Of a stretch of DNA of 64,000 nucleotides, positions 1-12,454 are shown piece by piece. The DNA is from Primula veris (lineage: Eukaryota > Streptophyta > Magnoliopsida > Ericales > Primulaceae). The notes below the pieces were generated by a model, which did not search any database, was not told the origin of the DNA, and worked only from the letters and a program-made list of their open reading frames with translations. Both the position numbers and the translations under genes were made by a program. The stretch is from the NCBI GenBank assembly GCA_963682055.1, contig OY821744.1, positions 22,854,967 through 22,918,966 on the forward strand. Direction: 5' to 3'. How positions within the stretch are numbered: position 1 is the first letter of the stretch; every line of letters starts with the position of its first letter.

Positions 1-540
1 TTTATATTTTTTTTTGATTTTTTGTGATTTTTATAATTTTTTTTTGATTTTTGTGATTTTTTATAAAAATTTTTTTGATTTTTTATAATTTTTTGTGTTT
101 TTTTTTATTTTGTTGTAATTTAAAACTATTTTTTTGGGTTTGTAGAGAGATAAAATATGTATATTATATTTTGGTTTGTATGACAATTAAGTAAATAAAC
201 TAAATAATTAAAAAGTGTTACCTATGAGGAATGTGAAATTATCAAGATACCTAGAAGGAATATAATTTGCTATGAGTTACTTATAGGGAATTACCCCTTT
301 ACATAATTCATATTCATAATTTTCAACTTCATTCATTAATTCACGGAATTCATACACTTATTTTTCAACCTTATACACTAGTTAACAAATTCAACATTTG
401 CCCGTCCTCCGATCTCGAACTATCACGCCGTCGCCGTGTGCCTTTCTTTTGACGACCGGATCTCCATCGGTATCAACCTTGAATTTTCGATCTCGCTCTA
501 CACCATCGCCGCCCACTCCGACGGATGTCTCCGTTTCAAT
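1..540. other. AT-rich intergenic DNA, no gene seen
   Basis: The first 120 bases are T-rich low-complexity sequence. Bases 400-540 are clearly more GC-rich than the surroundings (several CCG and CGCC motifs), as in a captured exon or an old gene end, but no protein family is recognisable in any frame. Confidence 0.6.
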
Positions 541-866
541 TTTCACCGAATAGAGAGATCAGAGAGAGAGTAAGGAGGAGAGAAAGATCGTAAAGAGAGA
601 GAGGAGAAGAAAGAGATTGGAAAGAGAGAGTGAGAAATAGGAGGAGAGAAATATTAGAGAGAGGGAGAAGACGGATGAGAAAGAGAGATTGGAGAAAGAG
701 AAAAGAATGATAAGAGAGAGAGGGAGAAGGAGAGAGAGATCGAAAAGAGAGAGAGGAATGAGGAGAGATCGAAGAGACGAACAAGGAGGATGAGAGGAGG
801 ATCGGAGAGAGAGCGAGAATGAAGATGAGAGATAGATTGGAGAGAGAGTGAGAGGATGAGAGATAG
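541..866. repeat. GA-rich imperfect purine repeat
   Basis: About 320 bases of irregular AGAGAG/GAGAAA/GGAGAGA sequence, almost all purine on the plus strand. The 174-codon open frame on the opposite strand (536-1060) is Ser/Leu/Ile-rich because it reads this repeat, and is not a credible gene. Confidence 0.85.
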
Positions 867-1154
867 TTTTTTGTTTTTTTATTAATTATTAAGTGAATGT
901 ATGGTTTTAATAATTTAATTTTTGAGGTTATATTTTTGTTAATATAATAACTGTAGGATATATTTATGTTAATTGCCCCAAAATTGAAAGAGATACAAGT
1001 ATATACAACTCTAAAAATATCAATAACGGACGCGACTCCACAGGGGACGGAGCCGGACAAGAAGGGCGAATGAGAGAATAACGGGTAGTGAAGAGTGGAC
1101 GCCAGCGCTGCTCATGCGGAGAGAATGAGAGAGAGAAGCGAGAGAGAATCGCTT

Positions 1155-1193
1155 GGGGAGGGGGAGGGGGACGGGGAGGGGGAGGGGGAGGGG
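1155..1193 (+). repeat. GGGGA(G)n repeat, G-quadruplex candidate
   Basis: Seven runs of four or five guanines, separated by single A or AC, lie in about 39 bases. This far exceeds the four-run minimum for an intramolecular G-quadruplex. It lies just upstream of the MITE at 1209. Short frames on both strands here are compositional artefacts. Confidence 0.8.
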
Positions 1194-1208
1194 AAAAGAC
1201 AATGGATC

Positions 1209-1802
1209 CATTTTTGGTGTCTTAGTTTTTTTAGGAAAACCTGTCTTAACAAATCTCAACCGCCCATTTTTCTTTTAGCAATGCCCATTTAATCCAATGG
1301 TAAAAAAAAAAAAACTATTAGGTGAGCCAAAACACTATATTTTTCACTCATCTCTTTCATACTTGCCTGAATTTCGCATGTCCTTTAATTTGGGGTTTTT
1401 TAAAAAGTAAAACCGAAAACATTGGTGATCTAATCTCATCATAGACGGGCATATGTAGTACATATCTTAGTCGATTCGCCCTAAACCTTGAACAACCATC
1501 TAATGAAAACAAAAACAAAAACAAAACAAAGACCATTCATAAGTCGTCTAAATTGAGAAATTAACATGCGTAAATTAGTGAGTTTTGTGGGTAGGCCATA
1601 GTTTTGTTATGAATGGTTTATGTGTGTAAGAGAAAGAGAGAGAAATGGGCTTGAAAAATGAGATAGATGATGAGCACTACTCAGATGTTTTGGTTGCACC
1701 TATGTGTTCTTTTCATTGTACCATTATATTAAATAGGTGGTTGAGATTTGTGGAGATTTGTTAAGGCAGTCTGCCCTAAAGAAAACTAAGGCAACAAAAA
1801 TG
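1209..1802. mobile_element. MITE with long imperfect terminal inverted repeats
   Basis: The left end (CATTTTTGGTGTCTTAG, then CTTAACAAATCTC and CAACCGCC) reappears as reverse complement at the right end (GCAACAAAAATG preceded by CTAAGG and TTGTTAAGGC). The inverted similarity extends about 120-130 bases inward from both sides. No coding capacity. Long TIRs suggest a Mutator-like non-autonomous element, but no clear target-site duplication was found, so superfamily and exact ends are uncertain. Confidence 0.6.
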
Positions 1803-2164
1803 AATTCGAAGATAAGAGGCTCCGTTCCATACCTTTTTTTGTTATAATCCAGTTCTTGCGAAATTTCGAAGTTAGTCCCTGCAATAATGTTTAGAAATCA
1901 GACCGTTAGAAATTACAAAAGTGGTCCATGAACTTTTATGTTTATTTTAGTAAGTAATAACGGCAAGTTTTTTTTTTTTTTTTTTTTATAAATCCATGCA
2001 GTTTGAAAATTTGCAAAATAACTCGAATTTCTAAAAACTAAATAAGAGCTAGTTTTGGTCTCAATAATTTAAATTTTATAAAACCGAACTCAATTACACC
2101 ATATATAAACCCTCATCAATTACCATTCAGAGCATACCAATTACAAACTTCTCTCAACATTTAC

Positions 2165-2990
2165 CGTTATAAAAAAAAGTAAATTATCTTTTAGTGTATA
2201 TTTTTAAAAGTAATTCCCAAAAAGTCATACTCTCAAAAATTAATTTTATTTTAGTGCATCTTTCTCTCAATTCACTTGAAAATCTTGAAGTGAATGTGTT
2301 TTTGTTTGATACATTCATTTGAAAAAATTGAAGTGAATGAGTTTTTATTTATTATTTTTAATTGAATGAACTTTTGTTTGCACCATAATATTGAAGTGAA
2401 TGAGTTTTTATTTTTTTGTTTGGTCCATTCACTTCAAAATATCGAAGTGAATGAGTTATTTTTTGTCTATTTATTTTAAAAATTTGAAGTGAATGAGTTT
2501 TTGTTTAGTGGATTCACTTGAACTTTTTGTTTGATATTTTTAAGTGAATGATCTTTTATTTGATACATTCACTTCAAAATTTTGAAGTGAATGAATTTTT
2601 TTAATGTTTTTTTTGAAGTGAATGAGATTTTGTTTGGTTCATTCACTTTTAAATCTTGAAGTGAATAAACTTTTTTTTTTGATTTTTTTTCTAAATAATT
2701 TTTTGAATTTTTGAATTTTTATATTTTAATTTTATTTATTTTTATTTATTTTTTTTTATTTATTTTTTTTTGAATTTTTTAATGTATTTTTTATTTATTA
2801 TTGTAGGTTTCTTTTATATTTTTGTATATTCACGAAGTGAATGAGATACCACCGAAGTGAATGAGAGAAAAGTTACACTAAAAGTGAATTAGTTTTTTGG
2901 ATTACAACTAAAAGGGAATTAAGTTCCTTTTTTTTTTTTTTAACTAAAAAGGAATTGCCTCAAAAAAAAAAAACTCTAAAATGGAATAAA
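2165..2990. mobile_element. Foldback/MITE-like element with an internal hairpin array
   Basis: The outer parts are inverted copies of each other: the left side has TTTTATTTTAGTGCATC then CTCTCAATTCACTT, and the right side reads as reverse complement CACTTTTAGTGTAAC then TTCTCTCATTCACTT. A further pair built on AATT(C)CCTTTTAGTT lies outside it. Between them are many short GAAGTGAATG hairpins (separate entry). No coding potential. Element ends are approximate. Confidence 0.5.
2264..2665. repeat. Array of CATTCACTTC/GAAGTGAATG hairpins
   Basis: About nine to ten GAAGTGAATG motifs recur at roughly 40-65 base spacing. Many are paired with an inverted CATTCACTT separated by 6-12 A/T bases, so each unit can form a stem of about ten base pairs. 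Spacers are T-rich, often TTTTTGTTTG. Further GAAGTGAATGAG copies occur at about 2835-2870. Confidence 0.8.
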
Positions 2991-3271
2991 ATAATCCAAT
3001 AACATCATCATCCTCATTGTCAAACGACTCCGACAACATTACTCTTGATTTTTGTACCGACTATTTCCTCCAATTATCTTCAGTTATCCCTATAATTCCT
3101 ATTATCCTCCCGTAATCCGGAACTTCCAAAAATCAAATTCCCAAAAACCAAGAAAGAAAAGAATTGTAAAGTATCGTTTAATCGAATAAGGTGCTGCAAG
3201 ATTTTAAATGAATTATTTTGATGTGGTACCAGTGTATTCGGACATAAAATTTAGGTTACGTTTCCGAATGC

Positions 3272-3725
3272 ATGTCTCATTTTGTTAGGATAGTGAGGGA
3301 GGTGGTCGAAAAATGTTCTTATTTTTGCCAAAAAACTGACGATGCCCATTGCGCTGGGATAAACTTTTATCAAAAAATAACCGCTTTCATGCGAATTATG
3401 GCGTATACGCATCTGCTGACTCTCTCGAAGAGTATCACTGAAGATCCGCATGTACATCAACTCAATGCATGAAGAAATTTTCTCATGTCATCGTTAACAT
3501 TTTTAGTGGGGTATATTTTAGGGAACCAAATGAGGATTACGTGAATAAACTAAACCATGTCAACATGGATTTTCCTAAAATGATTGGCAGTATCGGTTGT
3601 ATGAACTGGATTTGGAAAAATTGTCCTACAGATTAGGCCGGACAGTATCAAAATGGTCACAATAAGGAGCCATCGATCGTTTTTCAAGCATTCACATCTG
3701 AAATTCCTATTCGTTATTCTAGTTG
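3272..3725 (+). pseudogene. PIF/Harbinger-type transposase fragment (DDE_Tnp_4), inactive
   Basis: Two frames joined by a frameshift near 3465-3475 give a recognisable stretch of a plant PIF/Harbinger transposase. The first part has the QKTDDAHCAGI and QKITAFMRIMAYTH segments. The second has FREPNED, GSIGCMNWIWKNCPT and, after an in-frame TAG, QYQNGHNKEPSIVFQA. In this family the segment GSIDCMHW carries a catalytic Asp; here it is Gly. The fragment lacks the N terminus and everything after about the first catalytic region. The frameshift, stop and lost Asp all say it is dead. The family match is from memory of the motif pattern. Confidence 0.75.
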
Positions 3726-6700
3726 CTTTTACGCTGTTAGGTTGCAAATAAAGTTGTAACCACAGTTGAAATCTAAGTATAATGATGGACTGAACAGAAT
3801 ATTAAACGTACTTTAAAAGTAAATTAACATGCACGTTTACCAACGGAGTTCACCCAATCCCCTGGACTATGTCTCCGGGACACTCATCTAGATTAGTGAT
3901 ATTATAAAGCCTATAATACAAGACTCAATACTTATGAAAAACACTCTAAATCCCTCAAGATTTTTCTGTCTATCTTAGTACTGCTTCTACTCTGTAACTA
4001 CCACTCAAAACATCAATGACATCACACCATTGTTTTTCGTTTAAAAGTTCTCACATGTATTCTATCAAGATTTAGTTTTTTATAGTTTTGAACACACATC
4101 TTTTACAAGAAATGTTGTCATCTATTTATAATGACAAAAATACAATCTTTTAATATCTACTTAAAATCTTTATTATTTTATATTCATTCTTCAAAATGTT
4201 CTTGATTGAATCTTTGCAGCTGTGATTGAACTCAAACTTTCTTGTAAGCACGAAATACTTACTGCAATATTGAGTTCAATCTTCTTGTAGTCAACATGAG
4301 ATATAACTTACTTGAATATATGAGTTATTTTTTCCTTTAAAAGAAACCTATGAAATAATATCTCTTCAAAATAAAATCTATTTAATATAAAATAAAATAA
4401 CTCCATATATAAAAATCCAATCTATGTAAATCAAAAAGACTTCTAAATTAACAAAGATTGAAACATGATAAAAATTGCATAAGAATAGAAGATTTAGTTA
4501 GCACAATAATATCTTTTGAAAACTTAACTTATTATTTCTCTAAAGAACTTCCATTATTTATCACCTAAATATTATCAACACATATAAATAAAATCCATGT
4601 AAATATATGATAATATATCCTGCATAGTTTAATTAAAATAATTAATTTAAAGAACAAGTAATGTATTAAGACAGAATCCTGCATATCAGCAAGTTATAAC
4701 TATGATTGTAATTGAGGTTGTAAATTCACCTGTAAACATAAAAAATGTATTGACAATTAACACTTAACTTACATTACTTTGCTCAAAACAATTGATAACA
4801 AAGAGTTCACTAGGTGACAAATATGGACCTAACAACATCTAAAACACTATGGATGGATACGACATATTACTGTCTTCCGAACGTGTTTTCTCCACAAACG
4901 AAAGGGTCGCAGGAGCACAAACGTAATTGCAGTAAATAATAGGTAAATTACCTAGAATATCGAATTCTGACAGATTTAAGTTAAGATTAAATTTTATTTT
5001 CGAAGGCTTAAATGTACGCGGGGAGGACCGTTAATGGCCAAAAAATGGTCACTTTTGGCGAATCAATTTCCTCCCTACGAGAATGAATATTTTAACGTGT
5101 GCTAAAAAAACTTTTAAATGCTACATTGTTTCCAATTACAGGGTTGTCAGTCATAAGGATGCAACTACGTATGAAGTTATGGGAAATAAAACTAATGAGT
5201 TGGAAAGAGTGATCAATAATAGCATGCAAATACAAATTAATTAGATTCAATTATAGGTTTAATGTTCGCTTTATTTTACTAACGCTAGCTAAGCTAGCAA
5301 CCTTTAAATAAATAGCTAAGAGGTTAGAGAATATTTTCACTTTGTTATTACTAACCAATGGGTTCAAAACACAAATATGTAATAGACAACATAAAACTAC
5401 AAATAGAAAGTAAAGGGAAGAATCACTTTAATAAGAAATGGTAGGATTTTCAATGTTTGGAGCAAACAAGTATTTTCTCTCTCACACAATAAAAACGAAA
5501 ATATTGTTGTAAAAACAGAGGTCTGGGATCGATATCATTCTATTATAATAAGTCAACCAAAGAGAAATGAGTCGGCCCAATTTTGCCCAATTTTTAAAAA
5601 AATACCCTCACTGTATTTTAATAATTACCAATATGTTTAATCTAATTAATTAATAATTTGTCCTCACTATATTTTTCTAATTACGGATGTAACCTAAATT
5701 AATTAACAATTCGTTTTAATCTGCATTACTACAATAAATGATACAAAATCTGAATATTATGTTCAAAATAAAATATATTACGAGATTTATGTCATTACGC
5801 GTCTCACACGTAACGTGTGGGTAACTTTTACTAGTATATATATAAAAGAGCACAAGTAATGAATTCTATCTTATTGATATCAAAAAAATCAAAATTTTGT
5901 TTACCGGTTAGACCTAACCGGTAAAGTTTGCTGCTTTTAGAAGCTTTCACGGATTTGGCCTTTGGGCTTCATGGGCTTCATCTGGGTCGTACACACCTTG
6001 TTAAGTGTAATGTTGGCATGACTTTAGACCTCTTTTCTTTGATTTGGTACATCTTTGATTGCTTATCTTCATCATAGTATTGTTTTTGTGCTAAATCCAT
6101 ACATTTTCCTGAAAAAATTTAAATAAGTGCAAATTAACCGGAAAAATACAGATTTCATGAAATAACGCTTAAACAAGTCAAAATAGTCACAAATAATTAT
6201 GCTCAAATTAAGTCCAATAAAATATCATTTCACGGTCTAATCAGGAGGTGGTAACAACGACATCAACATTTTGGAGGAATCGCAATTATTCGATAGTATA
6301 AAATCCCGTATTTTATTTTATTTGGTCACTAATGTTTAATATTTCATGATTGTTTTGATATTTTTGGCAACGTGATGGGGTTGTTTAGTATTTAGCAATT
6401 TTAAGGGACCAAGCTAGTAATAGGGAGGATTAGTAATTAAATTACAATTAACTTAAAGGGAATTAGAGAGCCTGGAAAAGAAAAAAAAAAACTGTAGAAA
6501 CTTAAAAGCCGTCTTTTAACTTTGTAACGTATTGCCTTAACTTCATCAGTTCATTTCCACATTCCTTTATATAGATGCATATACAATGAAGGTGTAGACA
6601 GAGAGTTCTGGAGTTTGATTTCTTATCTATATATGTATTGTTTCATCTTTCAGTGATGGCTATTCTATTTCTATAGGTTGTTTATTGATTTAGTTAAACC

Positions 6701-9067
6701 ATGTTTTATCCTTCCTGGACATGGATTGGGTAGTTCAGATGTAGTTATTTGAAGTTTATAAAGAAGGGAACCTGATGTACAAGTTAATAGTTCAAAATTT
6801 AGTTTAGAATTTGATTGTTATAGCATTTACAAATTTTGTAGCTGAGATGGTTTACAAGCTTTCTTGACCTAGTGTAAAAATATTGGCATAATTAAGTACG
6901 ATTACTTCTGCAGTGACTTTGAGAAATTGATTTAGCTGTAGGATCATTGTTTATCCATTAAACATAGAAGTTATTTGTGTAGTAGAGTAGTGATCATAGG
7001 ATTTTTCTAGTTTAGGCTTTCCGACTTGGTCAGGTTTATGTATTTTGTATGAGAAGTCTATTCGGTCATATAGATATAGGGTGTATATGTATAATTACAG
7101 GTTAACCTTTCCGGTGTATCCGGTAGTGTGTCCTTCGAAGCTTTCAGTTATTTGTTATCAGATTTCGAGTTGAGTACCCTATTACTAAATATCTCGTGCA
7201 TCTTTTGACAAGGTTTTACAACCTCATGTCTATTATTTTCAAAGTATCTATCTATCTATCTATCTATATATATATATTGATGTTATATCATTACAAGAAA
7301 GAAAGTTGGAAAGAAAGGTTAAAAAAGTGATTATGTACAGAGTTTCTGTACAAAGATTCGATGAGTTATTATTTATGATTTGCTTATGATTTGTATTTGA
7401 AATCATGAGAAATAAGTTAAACAGAAAATCCCCTACTAAGAGGGAGAGGAAAGTGGGAGGACGTTGGGTACTAAATGAAAGAGTTTAATTCTCAACGGTT
7501 AACTTAGCGATTGTACATAGATTCGTTAACCGGATCGTATTAAGAAAAAGACTCAGCCGTCAAGTTGTGGTTACCTTAATTACAAATTGCACATACAGTT
7601 TATACATCAGAGGAAAAGATGGACGGTAATATCATTGCCGTGAGTAAGGATGTCGAGCGTGCATTTGTTATGCTCCAATCTCATTAACATATTTTAAGAG
7701 CGTCGACACGCTTATGGGATCAAGAGTATCTTAAATATATCATACTAGCTTAAATAATGATGCATACCATGATTGTGGAATATGAAAACGATAAATAATT
7801 GGTTGCGAATTTTCCAATGCCAGGTTCCGATAATCCAGCACCACCGCTATCACCCCATTCCAAATCCCACTCTCAATTCATTCAAAAGTACATGTGTATC
7901 GCTTTGAAATAAACAAATGCACAAGAAACTTCAAGAAAATCTCATCGAGCACATTTGGCAATTACTTGATCAAAACCAAATTACTTGACAATTAAAAAAA
8001 TAATATAAAAGATAAATACTCAACTTTGAAAAAATAAAAAATTCATTTCTTGCATCACCAGTTGAAAAACAATACTCCTTCCATATCGATTTTCGAGTCT
8101 ATTGATTACTTTAATTTTGCACCTATTTTTCAAATTTACTTGTTACTATTTTCTCTCTCTCTAAAATCCAAAACCTTAAAACCTAAAAAGACATAATTAA
8201 AGCACCTGTCGCCGCCTGGGGCGGGGGAGCCACCACCGCTCCTCCCGCCCCTAGATCGTCTTTACTTCCCCCACCCTCTATCTTCTTAACTCCATCTTCG
8301 TTGTCTTCTATTCTCCTTCCCCACATCTCTTCAACCCCATCTTTCTAAAAAGCATATCTCTCCTTCGTAGGGAGGGTCTGACCTCGAGCCAGTTCGTTTG
8401 GCAACTCCTTAAAATGTCGATTTTAGCCCCGAAGGTTAATAACCGGTAAAGTCATAAAATATCAAGTAAGTTACTATAAGTCTATTTGGATTGGATTAGG
8501 TGTTTGGTCGTGCTTTTGGGTCATTATGTTTAGTAAAAATATTTAGATCGGTTTATTTAAGCGTGTTGACACACCGATGGAGCTTACTGTTAGTCTAACT
8601 AATTAGACATTCAAGGCCATCCGTCAACTCTTCTAACCAAACAAATTAGCGATTCAAGAATTGTTAGTTACATATACTCGATGAGATGTCTATCTCTTAA
8701 AAAAAAGGTTTCCTTAAAAACCGGCGATATCAACATATGCATATGCTGTCACAAGACGTGAAAAAGTTTAAAGCAACAATACGAAGTGTAGAATGACAGA
8801 TGTAATTCTGAAAATTATTATATTTTCTTAGCACTAGTATTAATTCTTGAAAGTATTTTTTAGTTTTTTTAGATTTCTGATGTAATAAGTTTGTTTCGAC
8901 TATTCGCTATTATTATTAATGAAATCGTGGGTCTTGCCCACTAGTGTGTGTATATATATATATATACTTATCACTCTTTCACACATACTTTAGTAAATCT
9001 CATTTGAGAAATACAAATGAAAATTACCAAATATTACAAATTTTCAAAACTAAAATACCATAGCTAT
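3726..9067. other. Intergenic DNA, no gene recognised
   Basis: AT-rich with stops in all frames. It holds a (TATC)n microsatellite at about 7245-7280, a (TA)n tract near 8949-8966, a GC-rich patch at 8205-8260 and short near-repeats at 5600-5720. The stretch 6400-7700 is less repetitive and could contain UTR or promoter remnants, but no open frame or splice-consistent protein is visible. Confidence 0.5.
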
Positions 9068-9267
9068 TGTGAGTCTTATTAGCTCAGTATAGATATATAT
9101 AGATATAAATAGAATTATAGAGAGACAAGAGACAAAGTGTTATTCATTCATATAAGCGTGTCAGATACAAGACCCCCTAACCCTCTTTGTATAGTAGAGG
9201 GAAGGGTTACGAGCCCAAGTATAGGCCCATAAATTAAGGTCCAAAAGTCCAATAATATCCTACAACA
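9068..9267 (-). repeat. 3' LTR of the minus-strand copia relic
   Basis: About 200 bases, bounded by TG/CA on the plus strand (TGTGAG...TACAACA) and similar over its whole length to 12251-12454. On the minus strand it contains a TATA-like CTATACAAAG. Confidence 0.75.
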
Positions 9268-9445
9268 CTCCCTGTTTGGACGTCTTGAATTCTTTGTCTT
9301 CATGCAGTCAATATTTATTCGCAGAGCTAAACACATAAAACTTTAGTTGTGAAAAACCAAGTGTGAGACAAAACCGATACCTAGGAGAAATTGTGTACCC
9401 AAATGATATAGGCCGAAATTCCATGTAAGTAACTAACCACAAATA

Positions 9446-9795
9446 GCGTGACTTATCAAAAGCTTACCAGAGTAAACCCAATGGGAAAATTTTTGATCGA
9501 AGGAAAAAGATTGTAATAGTGGTAGTAGTAGGGGATCAACACAAAAAAGGTGCCTCATCAAAACCTTGACAGAGTAAAACTCACTGGGAAAAACCTCTGG
9601 TCAAAGGGCAAAAAAGTACACAGTGGTAAGATATATACAACATGATACTCACCCTAATTTCGGCAATCCTAAGTGAGATATGATGGGAATGTGTCTTTCT
9701 AAAAACATTGTCAAGGAAAACACAGTGGAAAAAAAATCTTGGACTAAGAACAAAAATAGTACACAAGCATACAGCGGGATGCTCCCCTTCACTTA
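9446..9795. repeat. Three diverged tandem units in the copia relic
   Basis: Three blocks of about 105-125 bases begin near 9446, 9550 and 9689. They share a core like CATCAAAACCTTGACAGAG, then AAAACTCACTGGGAAAAACC and a GGTCAAAGGGCAAAAA-like tail. Such blocks are common in plant copia 3' regions. A second, shorter degenerate array (GGGATGCTC, TTGCACACAACTGGGTG motifs) follows at 9830-10140. Confidence 0.6.
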
Positions 9796-10599
9796 CACAT
9801 GATAGGGTGCAAGAATAATAACTAGTAATACGTTAGGATGCTATTTCTTAACTAGTACACAGTGGTATGATATATACAACGGGATGCTCTTTCTTACTTG
9901 CACGCAATACGGTGCCAAGCATACGTTAGGATGCTAATGATACACCAGGATGCACTACTTGCACACATCAATGTGTTGAGCATACGTGATGATACACACA
10001 ACATGGTGCTAAGAATACGTCGGGATGCTCCCCCTAACTTACACACAACTGGGTGCAAGGATTTCATATTCCAAGAAATAGTACGGGCATTCATTCGGAG
10101 GCTTTCTTACACTCGCACACGACTGGGTGTAAGGAATCTAAACATGTAATAGAACAATCATTCGACATGATGCTTTTGTACTTCATATGTGAAGATTTAT
10201 TTTTGCGAGATATGCTCAAATGACATAATCTAGTCATGTGTCTCTTGATCGATACTAGCAACTTGTCCTGAATATGACAAGTGTTTAATTTAGATTATGA
10301 GACAGAGCATATGTACTTTAGATATGGTTAATAGTTGCTTGAAATCATATAGACTCGCTAGTCGTCTCATAGAGCATGAGTAGATCAGAGTGATTCGTTT
10401 GGAGTCTTAACAAGACCTCCAAGATATTGCCTAATCCCAATGGTAAAGACTTCCATACTAGAAATATCTCTTATGCGGGTCTGATAAGTAGCCGATATCG
10501 GAATAACTGAAAAAGGATGGCATTAAGTCAAGTACCAAAGGGGCAGGTACACTCGACCGCAAAATGGGATAATAAGGCCCACATTCAAAATTACCATAA

Positions 10600-10960
10600 G
10601 GTAATGGAATATGTCTTTAGTGCCATTTCGGTGGCAGTGTGTTAACGCGATATTGTGTCGAGCTATACCATTCATAACAGACGAGATGTTCGTCCTAACA
10701 CATTAGACCAAGTACAAGATGCGCTTATTGTACTTAGATATGAACATCATGGTTCGATATCTTTTCAATGTCACTTCAGGGAGGGAATGAGTCTATATCA
10801 ATGGCTAGTGATCAAACGATCATGGGTTAATGTGACGACTTACTAAAGCGTCATAACACCTTCTGGTGTAGTGAATCATGGACTTAGATTCTATATATAT
10901 GGGACTCGATCATCAGGCTGAGTCACTACCGTGTCTTCCCAAGATCCTTCATCTCGAAAG
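10600..10960 (-). pseudogene. copia reverse transcriptase remnant
   Basis: The minus strand around 10925-10960 encodes PFEMKDLGKTR, the connection motif just after the catalytic YVDD block in copia reverse transcriptases. About 90-160 bases further on comes a degraded YTRR...NPMIVRSL-like stretch, followed by stop-riddled sequence. Several in-frame stops and frameshifts are present. It fixes the orientation and class of the 9.07-12.45 kb element. Confidence 0.6.
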
Positions 10961-12250
10961 GCAAATCCAAAACATGGATTGCCTAATAAACACGCAAGTG
11001 CATAAAACGTTTCTCTACGTATTCCAAGCCGATCAAGTACTCAATTAAGCGGGATAGCACCTCCGCTCGAACTTTTATAATGTCTCAATTAATTGAGAAT
11101 ATGTTCCGTGGTCAGGAACTACTTGATTCAAGCACATGAAGTCACACATGGACCTTTATCTAAATCTCTGTGTCTAAATCCCCATAGAGACAAAACCATG
11201 AACACAATCATAGGCTACATACTCAGTTTTTAGAAACTACTGAACTGGTAAAATAGAAGACCATTAAAACGTACATTACGAGGAAGTAAACCATCTTGTA
11301 ATCAATTTCAAGGTGTGAGAGAAGCCTTGTGCTGGTAGGCGAGCATTGATATAGTCTCATAATTCTCATCACGCTTCCTTACGAATAACCAAATAAACGA
11401 ACTCGTTTAACATTGGCGGTATTGGAATTACAGGTCCGAACACTTCTTTCGCTAAGAAAGTCTACTTGTATTGCAAGTTTCCATTAGGCCAGTCTGCTAT
11501 TCGTTGACTTATGGCAACAATACGTGTTTTCCTATCATCATTTGCTCATATTATCAGTCGTCACCGAATATATGTACAAGTATTGATGACAGTTTCATTT
11601 TGCATCCATATCATCTAAGATATCATAATCGACAGATATTTTGAAATTCTCAGGATGAAGAGGAATCACACATTTTCTTGATCCTTTATAATCTCGTGCG
11701 ACAAACGAGTTTGAGTTCACCTCTCCTTGGGCTGAACGAATTAAGAACCGGTCAAATTTCTTGTATCTTAGAAAGGACGACATACTAGACAGTCGAAAAC
11801 GACGTCATTTGCTTGACGGATTTGGCCAAAGCAACGTGTTATATACAACAAGAACACGGCGTCCGATAGGGACGACTATCCTTGCAAGTATATTTGCAGC
11901 AGGCATAAATGATCTCGTGACATTTCATAAAGTCATTAAATGCGTTTGGTATTAAGTTAGACGTGGAGGAGTCTATGCACTTACTTATCACTAAGTGCAA
12001 TTTGGGGATCAAGCTAAGATTGAGTGGGTTAATGACACGTTACTTTACGTCGCTAATTTTCAACGCTAATGTGCAAAATCTCCCTCTAACGGCGGGGAGT
12101 ACAATCTTATCAATGTCATTTTTGCATATCATGCGGTAAAGAGATCGCTTGCCAATGTTACTCTATCAAATGGTAGGGAAGAGATTCATAATCGACATAT
12201 GTCCTTGCTTTTCAGAGGTCCATATTTTGAAAGCTTTAGCGACTCAATCA

Positions 12251-12454
12251 TGTGAGTCTTATTAGCTCATTATAGATGTATATAGATATAGAGAGAAGTA
12301 TAGATAGACAACAGACAAATTATTATTCATTCATATAAGTGTGTGAGTCAGATAAAAAATCCCCTAACTCTCTTTATATAGTAGAGGACAGAGTTACAAG
12401 TCCAAGTAAAAGCTCATAAACTAAAGCTCAATAGTCCAATAATATCCTACAACA
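12251..12454 (-). repeat. 5' LTR of the minus-strand copia relic
   Basis: 204-base direct copy of 9068-9267 with many substitutions and small indels, so the insertion is old. The sequence next to it on the minus strand (TGATTGAGTCGC) does not resemble the usual initiator-Met primer-binding site. Confidence 0.7.

Larger units (their letters stand above)
9068..12454 (-). mobile_element. Decayed, shortened Ty1/copia element
   Basis: Two direct copies of about 200 bases (9068-9267 and 12251-12454) bound a 3 kb interior. Read on the minus strand each LTR starts TGTTGTAGGATATTATTGG and ends GACTCACA. A purine tract (AAACAGGGAG) lies just inside the low-coordinate LTR on the minus strand, as expected for a polypurine tract beside the 3' LTR. 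Interior remnants of copia reverse transcriptase (10600-10960) have the same orientation. Gag and integrase are not visible, so the interior is deleted as well as mutated. ATAGC occurs beside the right LTR and three bases outside the left, a possible but imperfect TSD. Confidence 0.75.

Noticed and set aside
536..1060. 174-codon minus-strand open frame
   Set aside because: It reads a purine-rich low-complexity repeat, giving a Ser/Leu/Ile-biased product with no recognisable domain.
2264..2665. CRISPR-like array
   Set aside because: Repeats are short palindromes with irregular AT-rich spacing in a plant nuclear context. There are no cas genes and no unique spacers.
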